A stretch of 64,000 bases of DNA, from NCBI RefSeq assembly GCF_000308815.1, contig NZ_BAFX01000150.1, positions 1-64,000 of the forward strand. The letters run 5' to 3'. Origin of the DNA: Nocardia concava NBRC 100430 (lineage in GTDB: Bacteria; Actinomycetota; Actinomycetes; Mycobacteriales; Mycobacteriaceae). The position numbers and the translations under genes were made by a program. Below, one piece after another: positions 31,421 through 40,887 of this stretch. The notes below the pieces were generated by a model that had not been told where the DNA came from, made no database searches, and worked only from the letters and a program-made list of their open reading frames with translations. Every line of letters begins with the position of its first letter. Positions within the stretch are counted from its first letter, which is position 1.

Positions 31421-34197
31421 CGCGCCATTCTATTGGTCAGGAACTGGGCGAGATGCAGGGATGAGCGACCCGCCAGCTGCGCGGCCTGGGTGCGGCAGGA
31501 GAAGCCGTCGGCGATCAGGATCGAATCGTCCGGCGCCGCGCGCAGGGCCGGGAGCAGGCCGTTCTCCGCGACGGCGACCGAGACGTCGTAGTGCCCGCGC
31601 TGCATGCCGAAGTTGCCCGCAAGCCCGCAGCAGCCGGTGATCTCGATCACCGCCGCGCCGGTGCCGCGCAGAATCCGGCGGTCGGCGGCGAAGCCGAGCA
31701 CGGCGTGCTGATGACAATGCGGCTGGACCAGGACGGTGTGGCCGGTGCGATCGGGGGGCTGCCAGCCGGGGTGGGACTCCAGGAATTCGGAGAGGGTGCG
31801 GACCGCTCCCGCCACGGCGGCGGCGCGCGGATCGCCGGGCAGCAATCGGGGGAGGTCGTCACGGAGTGCGGCGGTGCAGGAGGGCTCCAGGCCGACGACC
31901 AGACCGCTGGATACGGCATGGTCGGCGAGGGCATCGACGGTGGCGCGCAGGTGTTTTCGCGCGCCGTCGAGTTGACCGGTGCTGATCCAGGTGAGGCCGC
32001 AGCAGACGCGGGTGTCGGGAATGCGTACGCGATGACCGAGGGATTCGATCAATTCGATGGCGGCGCTGGCGATTTCGGGATCGAAGGCGTCGGTGAAGGT
32101 GTCGATCCACAGCAGCACAGTCGATTCGGCGTCCGGGTTCGCGCTCGACGGGGTCCAGGATCGACGAAAGCTCTTGTCCGCCAATGTGGGCACCGCGCGT
32201 CGCGCGTCCATACCGGCCAGGCGCAGTCCGAGGCGGCGCAGCGGCCGCACGGCGCTCAACTTGTTCACCAGCCGCGGTGAGCGCGTCGCCGCGCCGAGCC
32301 AGCGCGGCAGCCCGCCCAGCGAGTAGTGATCGATCGGGCGCGGCCGACGCCGGTAGCGGCGGTACAGCGTCTCGGACTTGTAGGTCGCCATATCGACGCC
32401 CGCCGGGCAGTCGGAGTGACAGGCCTTGCAGGACAGGCAGAGATCCAGCGATTCCGCGACGGCCTCGGAACGCCAATCCAGCGCTCCCCGAACGACTTCC
32501 TGCAGCACGCGGGCGCGACCGCGGGTGCTGTCCTTCTCATCGGCGGTGGCCAGATACGACGGGCACATGAAGCCGCCGGCGGCGCGGGTATCGGCCCGGC
32601 ATTTGCCGACCCCGACACAGCGGTGCACGGCCGTGGCCAGATCGCCGTCGTCCGGGAAGGCGAAGCCGCCGACCGTGGGCAGCGGGCGCAGACCGGCCAG
32701 CCGCAGGTCGGCGTCGATCGGGCGCGGGGCCACCAGCACACCGGGATTCAGGACGGCATCGGGATCGAACAGGGCCTTGAATCCGGCGAAGGCGTCCAGG
32801 GCCTCACCGGAGTACATGAACCGCAGCAGATCCGAGCGCGCCCGGCCGTCGCCGTGCTCGCCCGACAGCGAGCCGCCGAACTTCACCACCTGGCGGGCCG
32901 CGTCCTCCAGGAAGCTCCGGAAGCGTTGCGGCGCATCGGCTATCGGCAGATCCAGGCGGACGTGGATGCAGCCGTCGCCGAAGTGGCCGTAGAGCAGGCC
33001 GTCGAGACCGTGCTCACGCATGAGCGCGTCGAATTCGCGCAGGTAGTCGCCGAGACGCTCGGGCGGCACCGCGGCGTCCTCCCAGCCGGGCCAGGCGGGG
33101 TGGCCGTCGGGCGTGCGGCCCGCCAGGCCCGCACCGTCGGCACGGATGGCCCACAGTGCCTGGGCTTCCGCCCTGTCGATGACCACCCGGGAGTCCAGGG
33201 CGTGCGCGTTCGTACGGAGCAGCTCCGCCCGGTCGCGGGCGTGTTCGGTGGTGTCGCCCTCGATTTCGATCAGCAGCCAGCCGCCACCGCGCGGTAGCTC
33301 GGGAACCGCGCCGCCGCGATGCGTGCGCACCACATCGACCAGGCGGGCGTCCATGCCCTCCACCGCGATCGGCCGCGCGGCCATGACGGCGGCGATATCG
33401 TCGGCGGCCGTGGGCATGTCCGGATAGCCGAGCACCACGAGCACCGTCGCGGCGGGTATCGGGACCAGATCGACGGTGGCCTCCAGCAACAGTCCACAGG
33501 TGCCCTCGGTGCCGACGAAGGCCTTGGCGATCGACGAACCGCGTTCCGGCAGCAGGTGTTCCAGCGCGTACCCGGACGCCTGCCGTTCGAAGCGACCCAG
33601 TTCGGTGCGGATGAGCGCCAGGTTCGACCGGGTGAACTCGGGCAGGCCCGCGATGACGGACAGGTCGTCGCGCAGGGTCCGCTCCAGGCCCAGTCCGTCG
33701 AGAATCCGCAACTCCCGCACCGTATCCGAGGTGCGGCCCCAGGCCACCGCACGCGGACCGCAGGCATTGTTGCCGATCATCCCGCCCAGCGTGCAGCGGT
33801 TCTGCGTGGAGGGATCGGGTCCGAAGCGCAACCCGTGCGCCCCCGCCTGCCGCTGCAGCGCGGCCAGGACCACACCGGGCTGCACCCGGGCGATCCGACG
33901 CTCGGGGTCGAGTTCGAGGACGGTGTTCATGTGGCGGCTGAAGTCCAGCACCAGCCCGGGTCCGATGGCATTGCCCGCCACCGAGGTTCCGGCCCCGCGC
34001 GCGGTCACGGTCAGGCCCTCGGCGCGCGCCACGTCCAGGGCGGCCTGGACATCGGCCGCATCACGCGGGAAGACCACACCGCGCGGCGACACCCGATAGT
34101 TCGAGGCATCCGAGGAGTACTCGGCACGCCGCCGGGGATCGGTGTCGACCTCACCGGTGATCGCACCGCGCAACGCTCGCTCCCACGCCTCGCTCAC
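31417..34197 (-). CDS. FAD- and Fe-S-containing dehydrogenase (D-lactate/glycolate or D-2-hydroxyglutarate type)
   Basis: A 926-aa fusion of a GlcD-type FAD domain and a GlcF-type iron-sulfur domain. The FAD-binding PCMH domain shows VTARGAGTSVAGNAIG and GGMIGNNACGPRAVAWG; YGHFGDGCIHVRLD and SLSGEHGDGRARSDLL are the FAD-oxidase C-terminal motifs. In the C-terminal half, CVGVGKCRADT and CLSCKACHSDCPAGVD carry Cys sets for [4Fe-4S] clusters, followed by CCG-type motifs (CCGLTW, GCCGLAGNFG). It oxidises a 2-hydroxyacid and passes electrons to the quinone pool. GTG at 34197 is chosen; an open frame much further upstream is an antisense artefact of the ABC gene. Confidence 0.88.
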   Translation of the reverse strand: MSEAWERALRGAITGEVDTDPRRRAEYSSDASNYRVSPRGVVFPRDAADVQAALDVARAEGLTVTARGAGTSVAGNAIGPGLVLDFSRHMNTVLELDPERRIARVQPGVVLAALQRQAGAHGLRFGPDPSTQNRCTLGGMIGNNACGPRAVAWGRTSDTVRELRILDGLGLERTLRDDLSVIAGLPEFTRSNLALIRTELGRFERQASGYALEHLLPERGSSIAKAFVGTEGTCGLLLEATVDLVPIPAATVLVVLGYPDMPTAADDIAAVMAARPIAVEGMDARLVDVVRTHRGGAVPELPRGGGWLLIEIEGDTTEHARDRAELLRTNAHALDSRVVIDRAEAQALWAIRADGAGLAGRTPDGHPAWPGWEDAAVPPERLGDYLREFDALMREHGLDGLLYGHFGDGCIHVRLDLPIADAPQRFRSFLEDAARQVVKFGGSLSGEHGDGRARSDLLRFMYSGEALDAFAGFKALFDPDAVLNPGVLVAPRPIDADLRLAGLRPLPTVGGFAFPDDGDLATAVHRCVGVGKCRADTRAAGGFMCPSYLATADEKDSTRGRARVLQEVVRGALDWRSEAVAESLDLCLSCKACHSDCPAGVDMATYKSETLYRRYRRRPRPIDHYSLGGLPRWLGAATRSPRLVNKLSAVRPLRRLGLRLAGMDARRAVPTLADKSFRRSWTPSSANPDAESTVLLWIDTFTDAFDPEIASAAIELIESLGHRVRIPDTRVCCGLTWISTGQLDGARKHLRATVDALADHAVSSGLVVGLEPSCTAALRDDLPRLLPGDPRAAAVAGAVRTLSEFLESHPGWQPPDRTGHTVLVQPHCHQHAVLGFAADRRILRGTGAAVIEITGCCGLAGNFGMQRGHYDVSVAVAENGLLPALRAAPDDSILIADGFSCRTQAAQLAGRSSLHLAQFLTNRMAR

Positions 34198-34278
34198 GAC
34201 ACCAACCCTATGCGCGGCCCTGCCGCGTCCGGGTATTTCGCCCAGCGCGAACGAGCGACCTGGGCGGAAGCCCTTGAT

Positions 34279-34294
34279 CTCAACCATTGTTGAG
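34279..34294. promoter_or_regulatory. operator-like inverted repeat between divergent genes
   Basis: CTCAAC-CATT-GTTGAG, a perfect 6-bp inverted repeat with 4-base spacer (extended imperfectly to GAxCTCAAC...GTTGAGxTC), lies between the divergent dehydrogenase and ABC exporter starts. It fits a TetR- or MarR-type dimer site. The regulator is not known. Confidence 0.45.
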
Positions 34295-34347
34295 GTCTTA
34301 ATGTCGGTGCCGTGGGGTTCGATGGAACCCGGACGTGAGGAGCGGGG

Positions 34348-36231
34348 ATGAGTATCGAATCCGTGGCGTGGAGCCAGCTGTACCGGCAGATGAACGCGCC
34401 CACCGAGCAGCGGCCGCTGCGGTTGGCGACGGCGCGCCGGATTCTGGCCTTCGCGCGCCCGCACCATCGGCGGTTGGTGGCGTTCCTGGTGTTCTCCATC
34501 GTCTCGGCGCTGCTGGCCGTGGCCACGCCGGTGCTGGCCGGGCGGGTGGTCGACGCCATCGTCGGGCACGGCGCACCGCGCACGGTGATCACGCTGGCGG
34601 TGATCATCGCGGCGGTGGCGGTGCTGGACGCCGGGCTCGGGCTGGTCATCCGCCTGCTGTCGGCGCGGATCGGGGAGGGGCTCATCTTCGATCTGCGCAC
34701 CGCGGTGTTCGACCACGTCCAGAAGATGCCCATCGCCTTCTTCACGCGCACCCGGACCGGCGCATTGGTGAGCCGGTTGAACAATGACGTCATCGGGGCG
34801 CAACGGGCGTTCAGCACCACCCTGTCCGGCGTGGTCACCAATGTGGTGACGCTGGCTCTCACCCTCGCGGTGATGCTCAGCCTGTCTTGGCAGATCACCC
34901 TGCTCGCGCTGGTCCTGCTGCCGGTGTTCGTGCTGCCCGCGCGGCGCATGGGCGATCGGCTGGCCGGGATCTCGCGTGAGGCGGCCGGGCTCAACGCGGC
35001 CATGAGCACCCAGATGACCGAGCGGTTCTCCGCGCCGGGCGCGACGCTGGTGAAGCTGTTCGGGCGGCCGCGGCAGGAGTCCTCGGAGTTCGGGCTGCGG
35101 GCCGGGCGGGTGCGCGACATCGGCGTCCGCACCGCCATGCTGCAGACGGTCTTCGTCACCGCGCTCACCCTGGTGTCGGCGCTGGCGCTGGCCCTGGTCT
35201 ACGGGCTCGGCGGTTACCTCGCCCTGCAGGGTTCCCTGGAACCCGGTGCGGTGGTGGCGCTTTCGCTGCTGCTGACCCGGCTGTACACCCCGCTCACCGC
35301 GCTGGCCAGCGCCCGGGTGGACGTGATGTCGGCGCTGGTGAGCTTCGAGCGGGTCTTCGAGATCCTGGATCTGAAGCCGCTCATCCAGGATTCGCCGCTG
35401 GCCGTGCCGGTGCCCGACGGGCCGGTGGCGGTGGAGTTCGACGACGTCAGCTTCGGCTACCCGGCGGCGGACAAGGTCTCGCTGGCCTCGCTCGAGGATG
35501 TCGCCACGCTGGACACCCGCGGCGGTGAGGAAGTGCTGCACGGCATTTCGCTGCGCGCCGAGCCCGGGCAGATGGTGGCGCTGGTCGGGTCCTCCGGGGC
35601 CGGTAAATCCACCATCGCGCAACTGGTTTCGCGGCTCTACGACGTGGACTCCGGTGCGGTGCTGCTGGGCGGCCGGGATGTGCGCGAACTGCGGGGCCAG
35701 TCGATTCAGGACACGGTCGGCCTGGTCACCCAGGACGGGCACCTGTTCCACGACAGCATTCGCGCGAATCTGCTGCTGGCCCGGCCCGAGGCCACCGAGG
35801 CGGAGCTCTGGGACGCGCTGGGGCGCGCCCGCTTGCGCGATCTCATCGAATCCCTGCCCGACGGCCTGGACACCGTGGTCGGCGAGCGCGGCTACCGCCT
35901 CTCCGGCGGCGAGCGCCAGCGGCTCACCATTGCCCGCCTGCTGCTCAAGCAGCCGCGCGTGGTGATCCTGGACGAGGCCACCGCCTCACTGGACTCCACC
36001 TCGGAGGCGGCAGTGCAGGAGGCGCTGGCCGAGGCGCTCGAGGGCCGCACCGCGCTGGTCATCGCGCACCGGCTGTCCACCATCCGCAATGCCGATCAGA
36101 TCCTGGTGCTCGAGCACGGCCGGATCGTGGAGCGCGGCACGCACACCGAACTGCTCGCCGCCGAGGGCCGCTACACCGAGCTGTACCGCACCCAGTTCGC
36201 CGACACGAGCGCACCGGTCGCGGCGGCCTAG
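34348..36231 (+). CDS. ABC transporter, fused permease and ATP-binding (exporter type)
   Basis: A 627-aa ABC half-exporter with an N-terminal six-helix membrane domain (residues about 40-320) and a C-terminal ATPase. Walker A GSSGAGKS, signature LSGGERQRL, Walker B VVILDEAT, and H-loop region LVIAHRLSTI are all intact. It presumably works as a homodimer or with a partner to extrude lipids, drugs or peptides. The start is ATG at 34348 with GAGGAGCGGGG just upstream. It is monocistronic in practice: a methyltransferase gene follows after 62 bases. An inverted repeat in the upstream divergent gap may control it. Confidence 0.88.
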   Translation: MSIESVAWSQLYRQMNAPTEQRPLRLATARRILAFARPHHRRLVAFLVFSIVSALLAVATPVLAGRVVDAIVGHGAPRTVITLAVIIAAVAVLDAGLGLVIRLLSARIGEGLIFDLRTAVFDHVQKMPIAFFTRTRTGALVSRLNNDVIGAQRAFSTTLSGVVTNVVTLALTLAVMLSLSWQITLLALVLLPVFVLPARRMGDRLAGISREAAGLNAAMSTQMTERFSAPGATLVKLFGRPRQESSEFGLRAGRVRDIGVRTAMLQTVFVTALTLVSALALALVYGLGGYLALQGSLEPGAVVALSLLLTRLYTPLTALASARVDVMSALVSFERVFEILDLKPLIQDSPLAVPVPDGPVAVEFDDVSFGYPAADKVSLASLEDVATLDTRGGEEVLHGISLRAEPGQMVALVGSSGAGKSTIAQLVSRLYDVDSGAVLLGGRDVRELRGQSIQDTVGLVTQDGHLFHDSIRANLLLARPEATEAELWDALGRARLRDLIESLPDGLDTVVGERGYRLSGGERQRLTIARLLLKQPRVVILDEATASLDSTSEAAVQEALAEALEGRTALVIAHRLSTIRNADQILVLEHGRIVERGTHTELLAAEGRYTELYRTQFADTSAPVAAA

Positions 36232-36293
36232 CGGCTTGCCGGATCGGCAAAAGGAGTGGGGCTCCCGGCGCGTGTGCGGTTAGCGTCGGGAGC

Positions 36294-37253
36294 ATGGGCT
36301 CTCATTCACACGGACAGGCAGACACGCACGGCCATCAGCACTCCCACGGTCACGGACACGGGCACTCCCATGGACACGGCCACACCCACGACAAGATCGA
36401 TTGGGCGACCATGATCCCGGATCTGCAGCGGGACGACGCCATGTCGGCCGAGGCCAGTGCCGAGATCGCGCGCCGATTGATCGGATTGATTCCGGCCCGG
36501 ACCGAGCCTGTCGTGCTCGATATCGGAGCGGGGGCGGGTGGCCAGAGTGTGGCCTTCGCGCACGAACTGCTCGCGCGTGGCGGCGGTCGCCTCGTCCTCG
36601 TGGACGCGGTGCCGGAATTGCTCGAGGTGGCCCAGCAGGCCGTGAAGGTCGCGACCGCCGGTGACGATCGGGTCCGGGTGGAGACCGTGCTGGCCGATGC
36701 CGCCGCACCGGACTTCGGTGCGGAGTTGCCCGCCGCGGATCTGGTGTGGGCCTCGCGCTCGGTGCATCACCTGCCCGATCAGCAGGCGGGCACCACCCGC
36801 CTGGCCGGGCTGCTGCGCCCGGGCGGCTGGCTGGCATTGGCCGAGGGCGGCCTGCCGGTGCGTTGCCTGCCTTGGGATCTCGGTGTCGGCGCGCCCGGCC
36901 TGCAGGATCGGCTGCTGGGACTCCGCGACGCGGGCTTCGCCCAGATGCGCGCCGAGATCACCGATTCCACGCCGATGCCCTACGGCTGGAATGTGGCGCT
37001 CGGCAATGCGGGGCTCGAGGCGGTGACCTCCTTCAGCGTGCTCACCGATCACCCCGCACCGCCGGCCCCGGCCGTGCGGGACAGTGTCGTCGCGTGGCTG
37101 ACCGGATTGAGCGAGCGGGTCGGCGACCGCCTCGGCGAGGAGGATCGCGCCACCCTGGCGGCACTGCTGGATGCCGACGCCGAGACGTATGTCGGTGCGC
37201 GCGAAGACATTTACATTCTGGGCGCGACCACGGTTTTCCTGGGCCACCGCTAG
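36294..37253 (+). CDS. class I SAM-dependent methyltransferase with His-rich N-terminus
   Basis: A 319-aa protein. Residues 4-32 are extremely His-rich (alternating His with Gly/Ser, about 14 His residues), an expected metal-binding head. Then a Rossmann methyltransferase domain: VVLDIGAGAGGQSVAFA (motif I), LVLVDAVPELLEVA (motif II with acidic end) and DLVWASRSVHHLPDQQ (motif IV). ATG at 36294. No metal transporter or metal-regulated repeat was seen nearby. Substrate unknown; the head could bind Ni or Zn, or simply buffer metal, which is inferred from composition only. Confidence 0.82.
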   Translation: MGSHSHGQADTHGHQHSHGHGHGHSHGHGHTHDKIDWATMIPDLQRDDAMSAEASAEIARRLIGLIPARTEPVVLDIGAGAGGQSVAFAHELLARGGGRLVLVDAVPELLEVAQQAVKVATAGDDRVRVETVLADAAAPDFGAELPAADLVWASRSVHHLPDQQAGTTRLAGLLRPGGWLALAEGGLPVRCLPWDLGVGAPGLQDRLLGLRDAGFAQMRAEITDSTPMPYGWNVALGNAGLEAVTSFSVLTDHPAPPAPAVRDSVVAWLTGLSERVGDRLGEEDRATLAALLDADAETYVGAREDIYILGATTVFLGHR

Positions 37254-37421
37254 CCGCTTGGCATGGTTCGGCACGGCCGTGATCCGACCGTGCCCGAACC
37301 GACACCGTGTTGTGGCCCCCGAGGCCGCTCTGACGTCCCGAAATGCCCTGCCGTACGGCATAATTCGAGCTCCCATGGCATAACCCACATGATCGTTTCA
37401 CATGCCGGGGGAGGAGTTTCG

Positions 37422-37892
37422 GTGACCCGTACCAAGGTGCAGCGGCAGACGCCCGCGACCCGTGTCGACGATATCGAGCGCATGTTCGGCGCCCGGCGAT
37501 ATCAGCCCGCCGCGGAAGCGCCGCCCATGGAGATACGGGTGACGGGCGGGACCCGGCGCACCGACGAGGACTGGACGGTTCCGAAAAAACTGGTGGCCGA
37601 CTGTGTTTCGGGCAAGCTGGTCGTCGACTTCACCCGGGCCCGGTGCTCCCGGCGCGAGATCGACATCCAGGTCACCGCGGGCGCGGGGGCGATCGTGCTG
37701 ATCGTTCCGCGCGGCTGGCGGGTCGACATGGACGGGGTGACGCCCGGTGAGGGCACCGTGGCGAATCGGGTGAAGCTGCCGCGGTTTCCGGGCGCTCCGC
37801 TCATCCGGGTCACCGGTACGGTGGACACCGGCGTGGTGAAGGCGCGCTATGCCTATCGCTCGCCGCTGCGCTGGCTGCGCCGTTCCCGGTAG
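37422..37892 (+). CDS. DUF1707/LiaF-like hypothetical protein
   Basis: A 156-aa protein. The C-terminal half (ADCVSGKLVVDFTRARCSRREIDIQVTAGAGAIVLIVPRGWRVDMDGVTPGEGTVANRV) is the beta-helical repeat typical of the LiaF/cell-wall-active response family, seen with DUF1707 proteins in actinobacteria. There is no transmembrane segment, so it is probably a cytoplasmic sensor or regulatory partner. The GTG at 37422 is preferred because GGGGGAGGAG lies about 6 bases upstream; an upstream ATG at 37389 would put this site inside the gene. The dinB gene starts 53 bases downstream. Confidence 0.75.
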   Translation: MTRTKVQRQTPATRVDDIERMFGARRYQPAAEAPPMEIRVTGGTRRTDEDWTVPKKLVADCVSGKLVVDFTRARCSRREIDIQVTAGAGAIVLIVPRGWRVDMDGVTPGEGTVANRVKLPRFPGAPLIRVTGTVDTGVVKARYAYRSPLRWLRRSR

Positions 37893-37944
37893 CACCGGCC
37901 GTTCCGGCTGACCGTTCCCGCAGATCCCCGCATTTCTGGAGACC

Positions 37945-39027
37945 ATGCGGTATGACGGAGGGGTGACGCGCTGGCTGCTGCACGTCGACCTCGACCAATT
38001 CCAGGCCGCGGTCGAGTTTCGGCGGCATCCTGAGCTGCGCGGACAGCCGGTCATCGTGGGCGGCAACGGCGATCCGGCCGAGCCTCGCAAGGTGGTGTCC
38101 TGCGCGTCGTATCCGGCGCGCGGCTTCGGCGTGCGGGCGGGCATGCCGCTGCGCACGGCCGCGCGGGTCTGCCCGGAGGGCGTATTCCTACCGCAGGATC
38201 TGCCGTTCTACGCCGAGGCGTCCGAGGAGATCATGGCGCTGCTGCGTACCTTTCCGGGGCGCGTGGAGGTGCTCGGCTTCGACGAGGCGTTCCTCGCGGT
38301 GGATACCGACGATCCCGAAGAGCTGGCGCGCGAGATCCGCTCGGCCATCGAGGAATTGGACCTGACCTGCGCGGTCGGTATCGGGGACAACAAGACCAGG
38401 GCCAAGCTGGCCACCGGGTTCGCCAAGGCGGTGGGCAAGTCCGCGGAAGCGCCGCCCGAGCAGGACGCCGGGACCGGAATCTTTCGGCTCACCGCCGAGA
38501 ACTGGGACGAGCTGATGGCGCATCGGCCGACCAGCGCGCTGTGGGGCATCGGCGCACGGATCGCGAAGCGCCTGAGCGGCTTGGGGATCGAGACCGTCGC
38601 GGATCTGGCCGCGGCCGACCGAAAGGAACTGGCGGCCGAGTTCGGGCCGACTACCGGGCCGTATCTGTGGGTACTCGGGCACGGTGCGGGTGACACGGAC
38701 ATCGCGGAGCCGCGAGAACCGGTGGGACACAGCCGATCCGAGACTTTTCCACAGGACCTCACAGAGCGCGAGGAATTCGACGCCGCGGTGGTTCGGCTGG
38801 CCACCCAGGTCGCCGAGGAGACCGTGGCCGAGGGCCGGGGCATCGGGCGGGTCAGTGTCACGGTGCGGACCAAGACCTTCTTCACCCGGAGCAAACAGCG
38901 GAAACTGCCCGCGCCCACGGCCGATGTGGATGAGGTCGTGCAGACGGCCCTGGAGGTCTTGCATTCCTTCGAGCTGGACCGCCCCATCCGGTTGCTCGGG
39001 GTCCGCGTCGAATACGCCATGCTGTGA
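37945..39027 (+). CDS. dinB: DNA polymerase IV (DinB2/Rv3056 type)
   Basis: A Y-family DNA polymerase of 360 aa. LHVDLDQFQAAVE carries the first catalytic Asp; GFDEAFLAVD holds the second metal-ligand Asp-Glu pair; VGGNGDPAEPRKVVSCASYPARGFGVRAGM is the palm/finger signature; GIGARIAKRLSGLGIETVADLA is the thumb HhH. It closely matches mycobacterial Rv3056 (DinB2) in length and motif order, including the short C-terminal little finger. ATG at 37945 has CTGGAG 3-5 bases upstream; a GTG at 37963 is a plausible alternative, as in the mycobacterial start. Translesion synthesis and ribonucleotide incorporation are known for DinB2. Confidence 0.9.
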   Translation: MRYDGGVTRWLLHVDLDQFQAAVEFRRHPELRGQPVIVGGNGDPAEPRKVVSCASYPARGFGVRAGMPLRTAARVCPEGVFLPQDLPFYAEASEEIMALLRTFPGRVEVLGFDEAFLAVDTDDPEELAREIRSAIEELDLTCAVGIGDNKTRAKLATGFAKAVGKSAEAPPEQDAGTGIFRLTAENWDELMAHRPTSALWGIGARIAKRLSGLGIETVADLAAADRKELAAEFGPTTGPYLWVLGHGAGDTDIAEPREPVGHSRSETFPQDLTEREEFDAAVVRLATQVAEETVAEGRGIGRVSVTVRTKTFFTRSKQRKLPAPTADVDEVVQTALEVLHSFELDRPIRLLGVRVEYAML

Positions 39028-39059
39028 TGAGGTTCCACCCGACGGAAGGCATTCTCGCG

Positions 39060-39842
39060 ATGAGCGACTACGAGAACATCCTGTTCGAGCACGACGGCCC
39101 GATCGCCCGCATCACGCTGAACCGGCCCAACGCCGCCAATGGCATCGATCAGGCCCTCGCCGACGAGCTCGAGCGCGCGGCCTCGTACTGCTCGGAGGAT
39201 CCGACCGTCAAGGTCGTGGTGCTGACCGGCGCCGGACGGTTCTTCTCCGCGGGCGGCGATGTGCGGGCCATGGCGGCCAGCGCGGACACCGGCGCGTTCA
39301 TCGAGCAGCTGGCGGGCACCCTGCATCGCGCGGTCTCGGCGCTGGCCCGGATGGACGCGCTGCTCATCGTGGGCGTGAACGGCACCGCGGCGGGCGCGGG
39401 CATGAGCCTCGCGGTGGCCGGTGACCTGGTGGTCGCCGCCGAATCCGCCTCCTTCACCATGGCCTACACCAAGGTCGGCCTGAGCCCCGACGGCGGCGCG
39501 TCCTACTACCTGCCGCGCCTGATCGGCCTGCGCAAGACCCAGGAGCTCATGCTCACCAACCGCACCCTGTCGGCGGCCGAGGCCCTGGAGTGGGGCCTGC
39601 TGCACCGGGTGGTGCGGGATGTGGAACTGGCCGACGCCGTCGACTCGCTCGCGCAGGAGTTCGCGACCGGGCCCAAGGGCTCGAACGCGAATGTGAAGAA
39701 GCTGCTGCTGGTCTCGTCCCAGCACACCCTCGAGGAGCAGCTCAATACCGAGGCCGCGTTCATCACCCGCTGCGCCGAATCCGCCGACGGCCAGGAGGGC
39801 ATTGCCGCCTTCACCGGCAAGCGCGCCCCGAAATTCGCCTGA
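39060..39842 (+). CDS. enoyl-CoA hydratase/isomerase family protein
   Basis: A 260-aa crotonase-fold protein that hydrates or isomerises enoyl-CoA. Motifs: ITLNRPNAANGID (fold opening), LTGAGRFFSAGGDVRAMA (oxyanion-hole Gly), VAGDLVVAAESASFTMAYTKVGLSPDGGASYYLPRLIG with the family's conserved Gly and acidic positions. ATG at 39060 is chosen because GAAGG sits about 10 bases upstream; an earlier ATG lies at 39027 near the dinB stop. It follows dinB by 32 bases and is probably in a separate beta-oxidation-type context. Substrate chain length not determined. Confidence 0.88.
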   Translation: MSDYENILFEHDGPIARITLNRPNAANGIDQALADELERAASYCSEDPTVKVVVLTGAGRFFSAGGDVRAMAASADTGAFIEQLAGTLHRAVSALARMDALLIVGVNGTAAGAGMSLAVAGDLVVAAESASFTMAYTKVGLSPDGGASYYLPRLIGLRKTQELMLTNRTLSAAEALEWGLLHRVVRDVELADAVDSLAQEFATGPKGSNANVKKLLLVSSQHTLEEQLNTEAAFITRCAESADGQEGIAAFTGKRAPKFA

Positions 39843-39894
39843 GCTCGGCCGCTTTCACCGACTTGACCAGCGCCGGGAGTCCTATGCTCAGGGC

Positions 39895-40887
39895 ATGGAG
39901 TTCCAGGCGATGGTGGCACACGAAACGAAGGACGGGATCTCCCTCATCCGCGAGGAGGTCGGCGACGACTTCCTCATGCCGGGTGAAGTGACGATCAAGG
40001 TGCAGTACTCGAGCGCCAACTACAAGGACGGACTGGCCATCACCCCGCGCGGCGGCGTGGTGCGCCAGTACCCCCTCATCCCCGGCATCGACCTCGCGGG
40101 CGAGGTATTCGCCTCCACCGATCCGGAATTCGCGCCCGGCGACCAGGTCGTCGCGCACGGCTACGACATCGGCGTGGCGCACCACGGCGGGTTCGCCGAA
40201 TACGCGCGCGTCCCCGCCGGGTGGGTGGTGAAGCTGGACGGGCTGACCCCGCGCGAGGCGGCGGCCATCGGCACCGCGGGCTACACCGCCGCCATGAGCG
40301 TGCAGGCGCTGCTGGATCGGGGTCTCACCCCCGATTCCGGCCCGGTCCTGGTCACCGGCGCGACCGGCGGCGTCGGCAGCGTGGCCGTCGATATCCTGGC
40401 CGGGCTCGGCTTCGAGGTGATCGCGTCCACCGGCAAACTCGGTGCGGGCGAACTGCTCTCGACGCTGGGCGCGAGTTCGGTGATCGGCCGGCTGCCCGGC
40501 GAGGGCGAGAAGCTGCGCGCGCTCGGCAAGGCGCAGTGGGCCGCCGCGGTGGACAGCGTCGGCGGCACCTCCCTGGCCCATGTGCTGAGCTCCATCAAAT
40601 ACGGTGGTGCGGTGGCGGTTTCGGGTCTGACCGGCGGCTCCGATCTGCCCACCACGGTCATGCCGTTCATTCTGCGCGGGGTGTCCCTGCTCGGTATCGA
40701 CTCCGCGCACTTCCCGATCGCGCAACGCCGGGATCTGTGGGCCCGGCTGGCCAAAGACTTGAAGCCCCAGCATCTCTCGCTGCTGGAGAACTACGCGCCC
40801 ATTACCGAGGCCGAGGCTGTCCTGCACTCCATCCTGGATGGAACGCACTCCGGCCGAACGGTGCTCGGGGTGGCGGGCGAGTTCTAG
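39895..40887 (+). CDS. NADPH-dependent quinone/acrylyl-CoA reductase (AcuI/YhdH-type MDR)
   Basis: A 330-aa MDR-superfamily enzyme without zinc. It begins MEFQAMVAHETKDGIS and shows YSSANYKDGLAITPRGGVVRQYPLIPGIDLAGEV and VTGATGGVGSVAVDILAGLGFEVIASTGK (the Rossmann nucleotide loop). The AcuI family reduces acrylyl-CoA with NADPH to propionyl-CoA. ATG at 39895. It follows the enoyl-CoA hydratase by 52 bases and its 3' end overlaps the convergent endonuclease-like gene by 4 bases. An upstream in-frame extension (39802) is a shadow. Confidence 0.87.
   Translation: MEFQAMVAHETKDGISLIREEVGDDFLMPGEVTIKVQYSSANYKDGLAITPRGGVVRQYPLIPGIDLAGEVFASTDPEFAPGDQVVAHGYDIGVAHHGGFAEYARVPAGWVVKLDGLTPREAAAIGTAGYTAAMSVQALLDRGLTPDSGPVLVTGATGGVGSVAVDILAGLGFEVIASTGKLGAGELLSTLGASSVIGRLPGEGEKLRALGKAQWAAAVDSVGGTSLAHVLSSIKYGGAVAVSGLTGGSDLPTTVMPFILRGVSLLGIDSAHFPIAQRRDLWARLAKDLKPQHLSLLENYAPITEAEAVLHSILDGTHSGRTVLGVAGEF

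Noticed and set aside
34198-35751. Continuation of the minus-strand dehydrogenase frame through the ABC exporter gene (total 1444 codons)
   Set aside because: The extension is antisense to the ABC exporter, which has intact Walker A, signature and Walker B motifs; the family homology of the dehydrogenase begins at the GTG at 34197.
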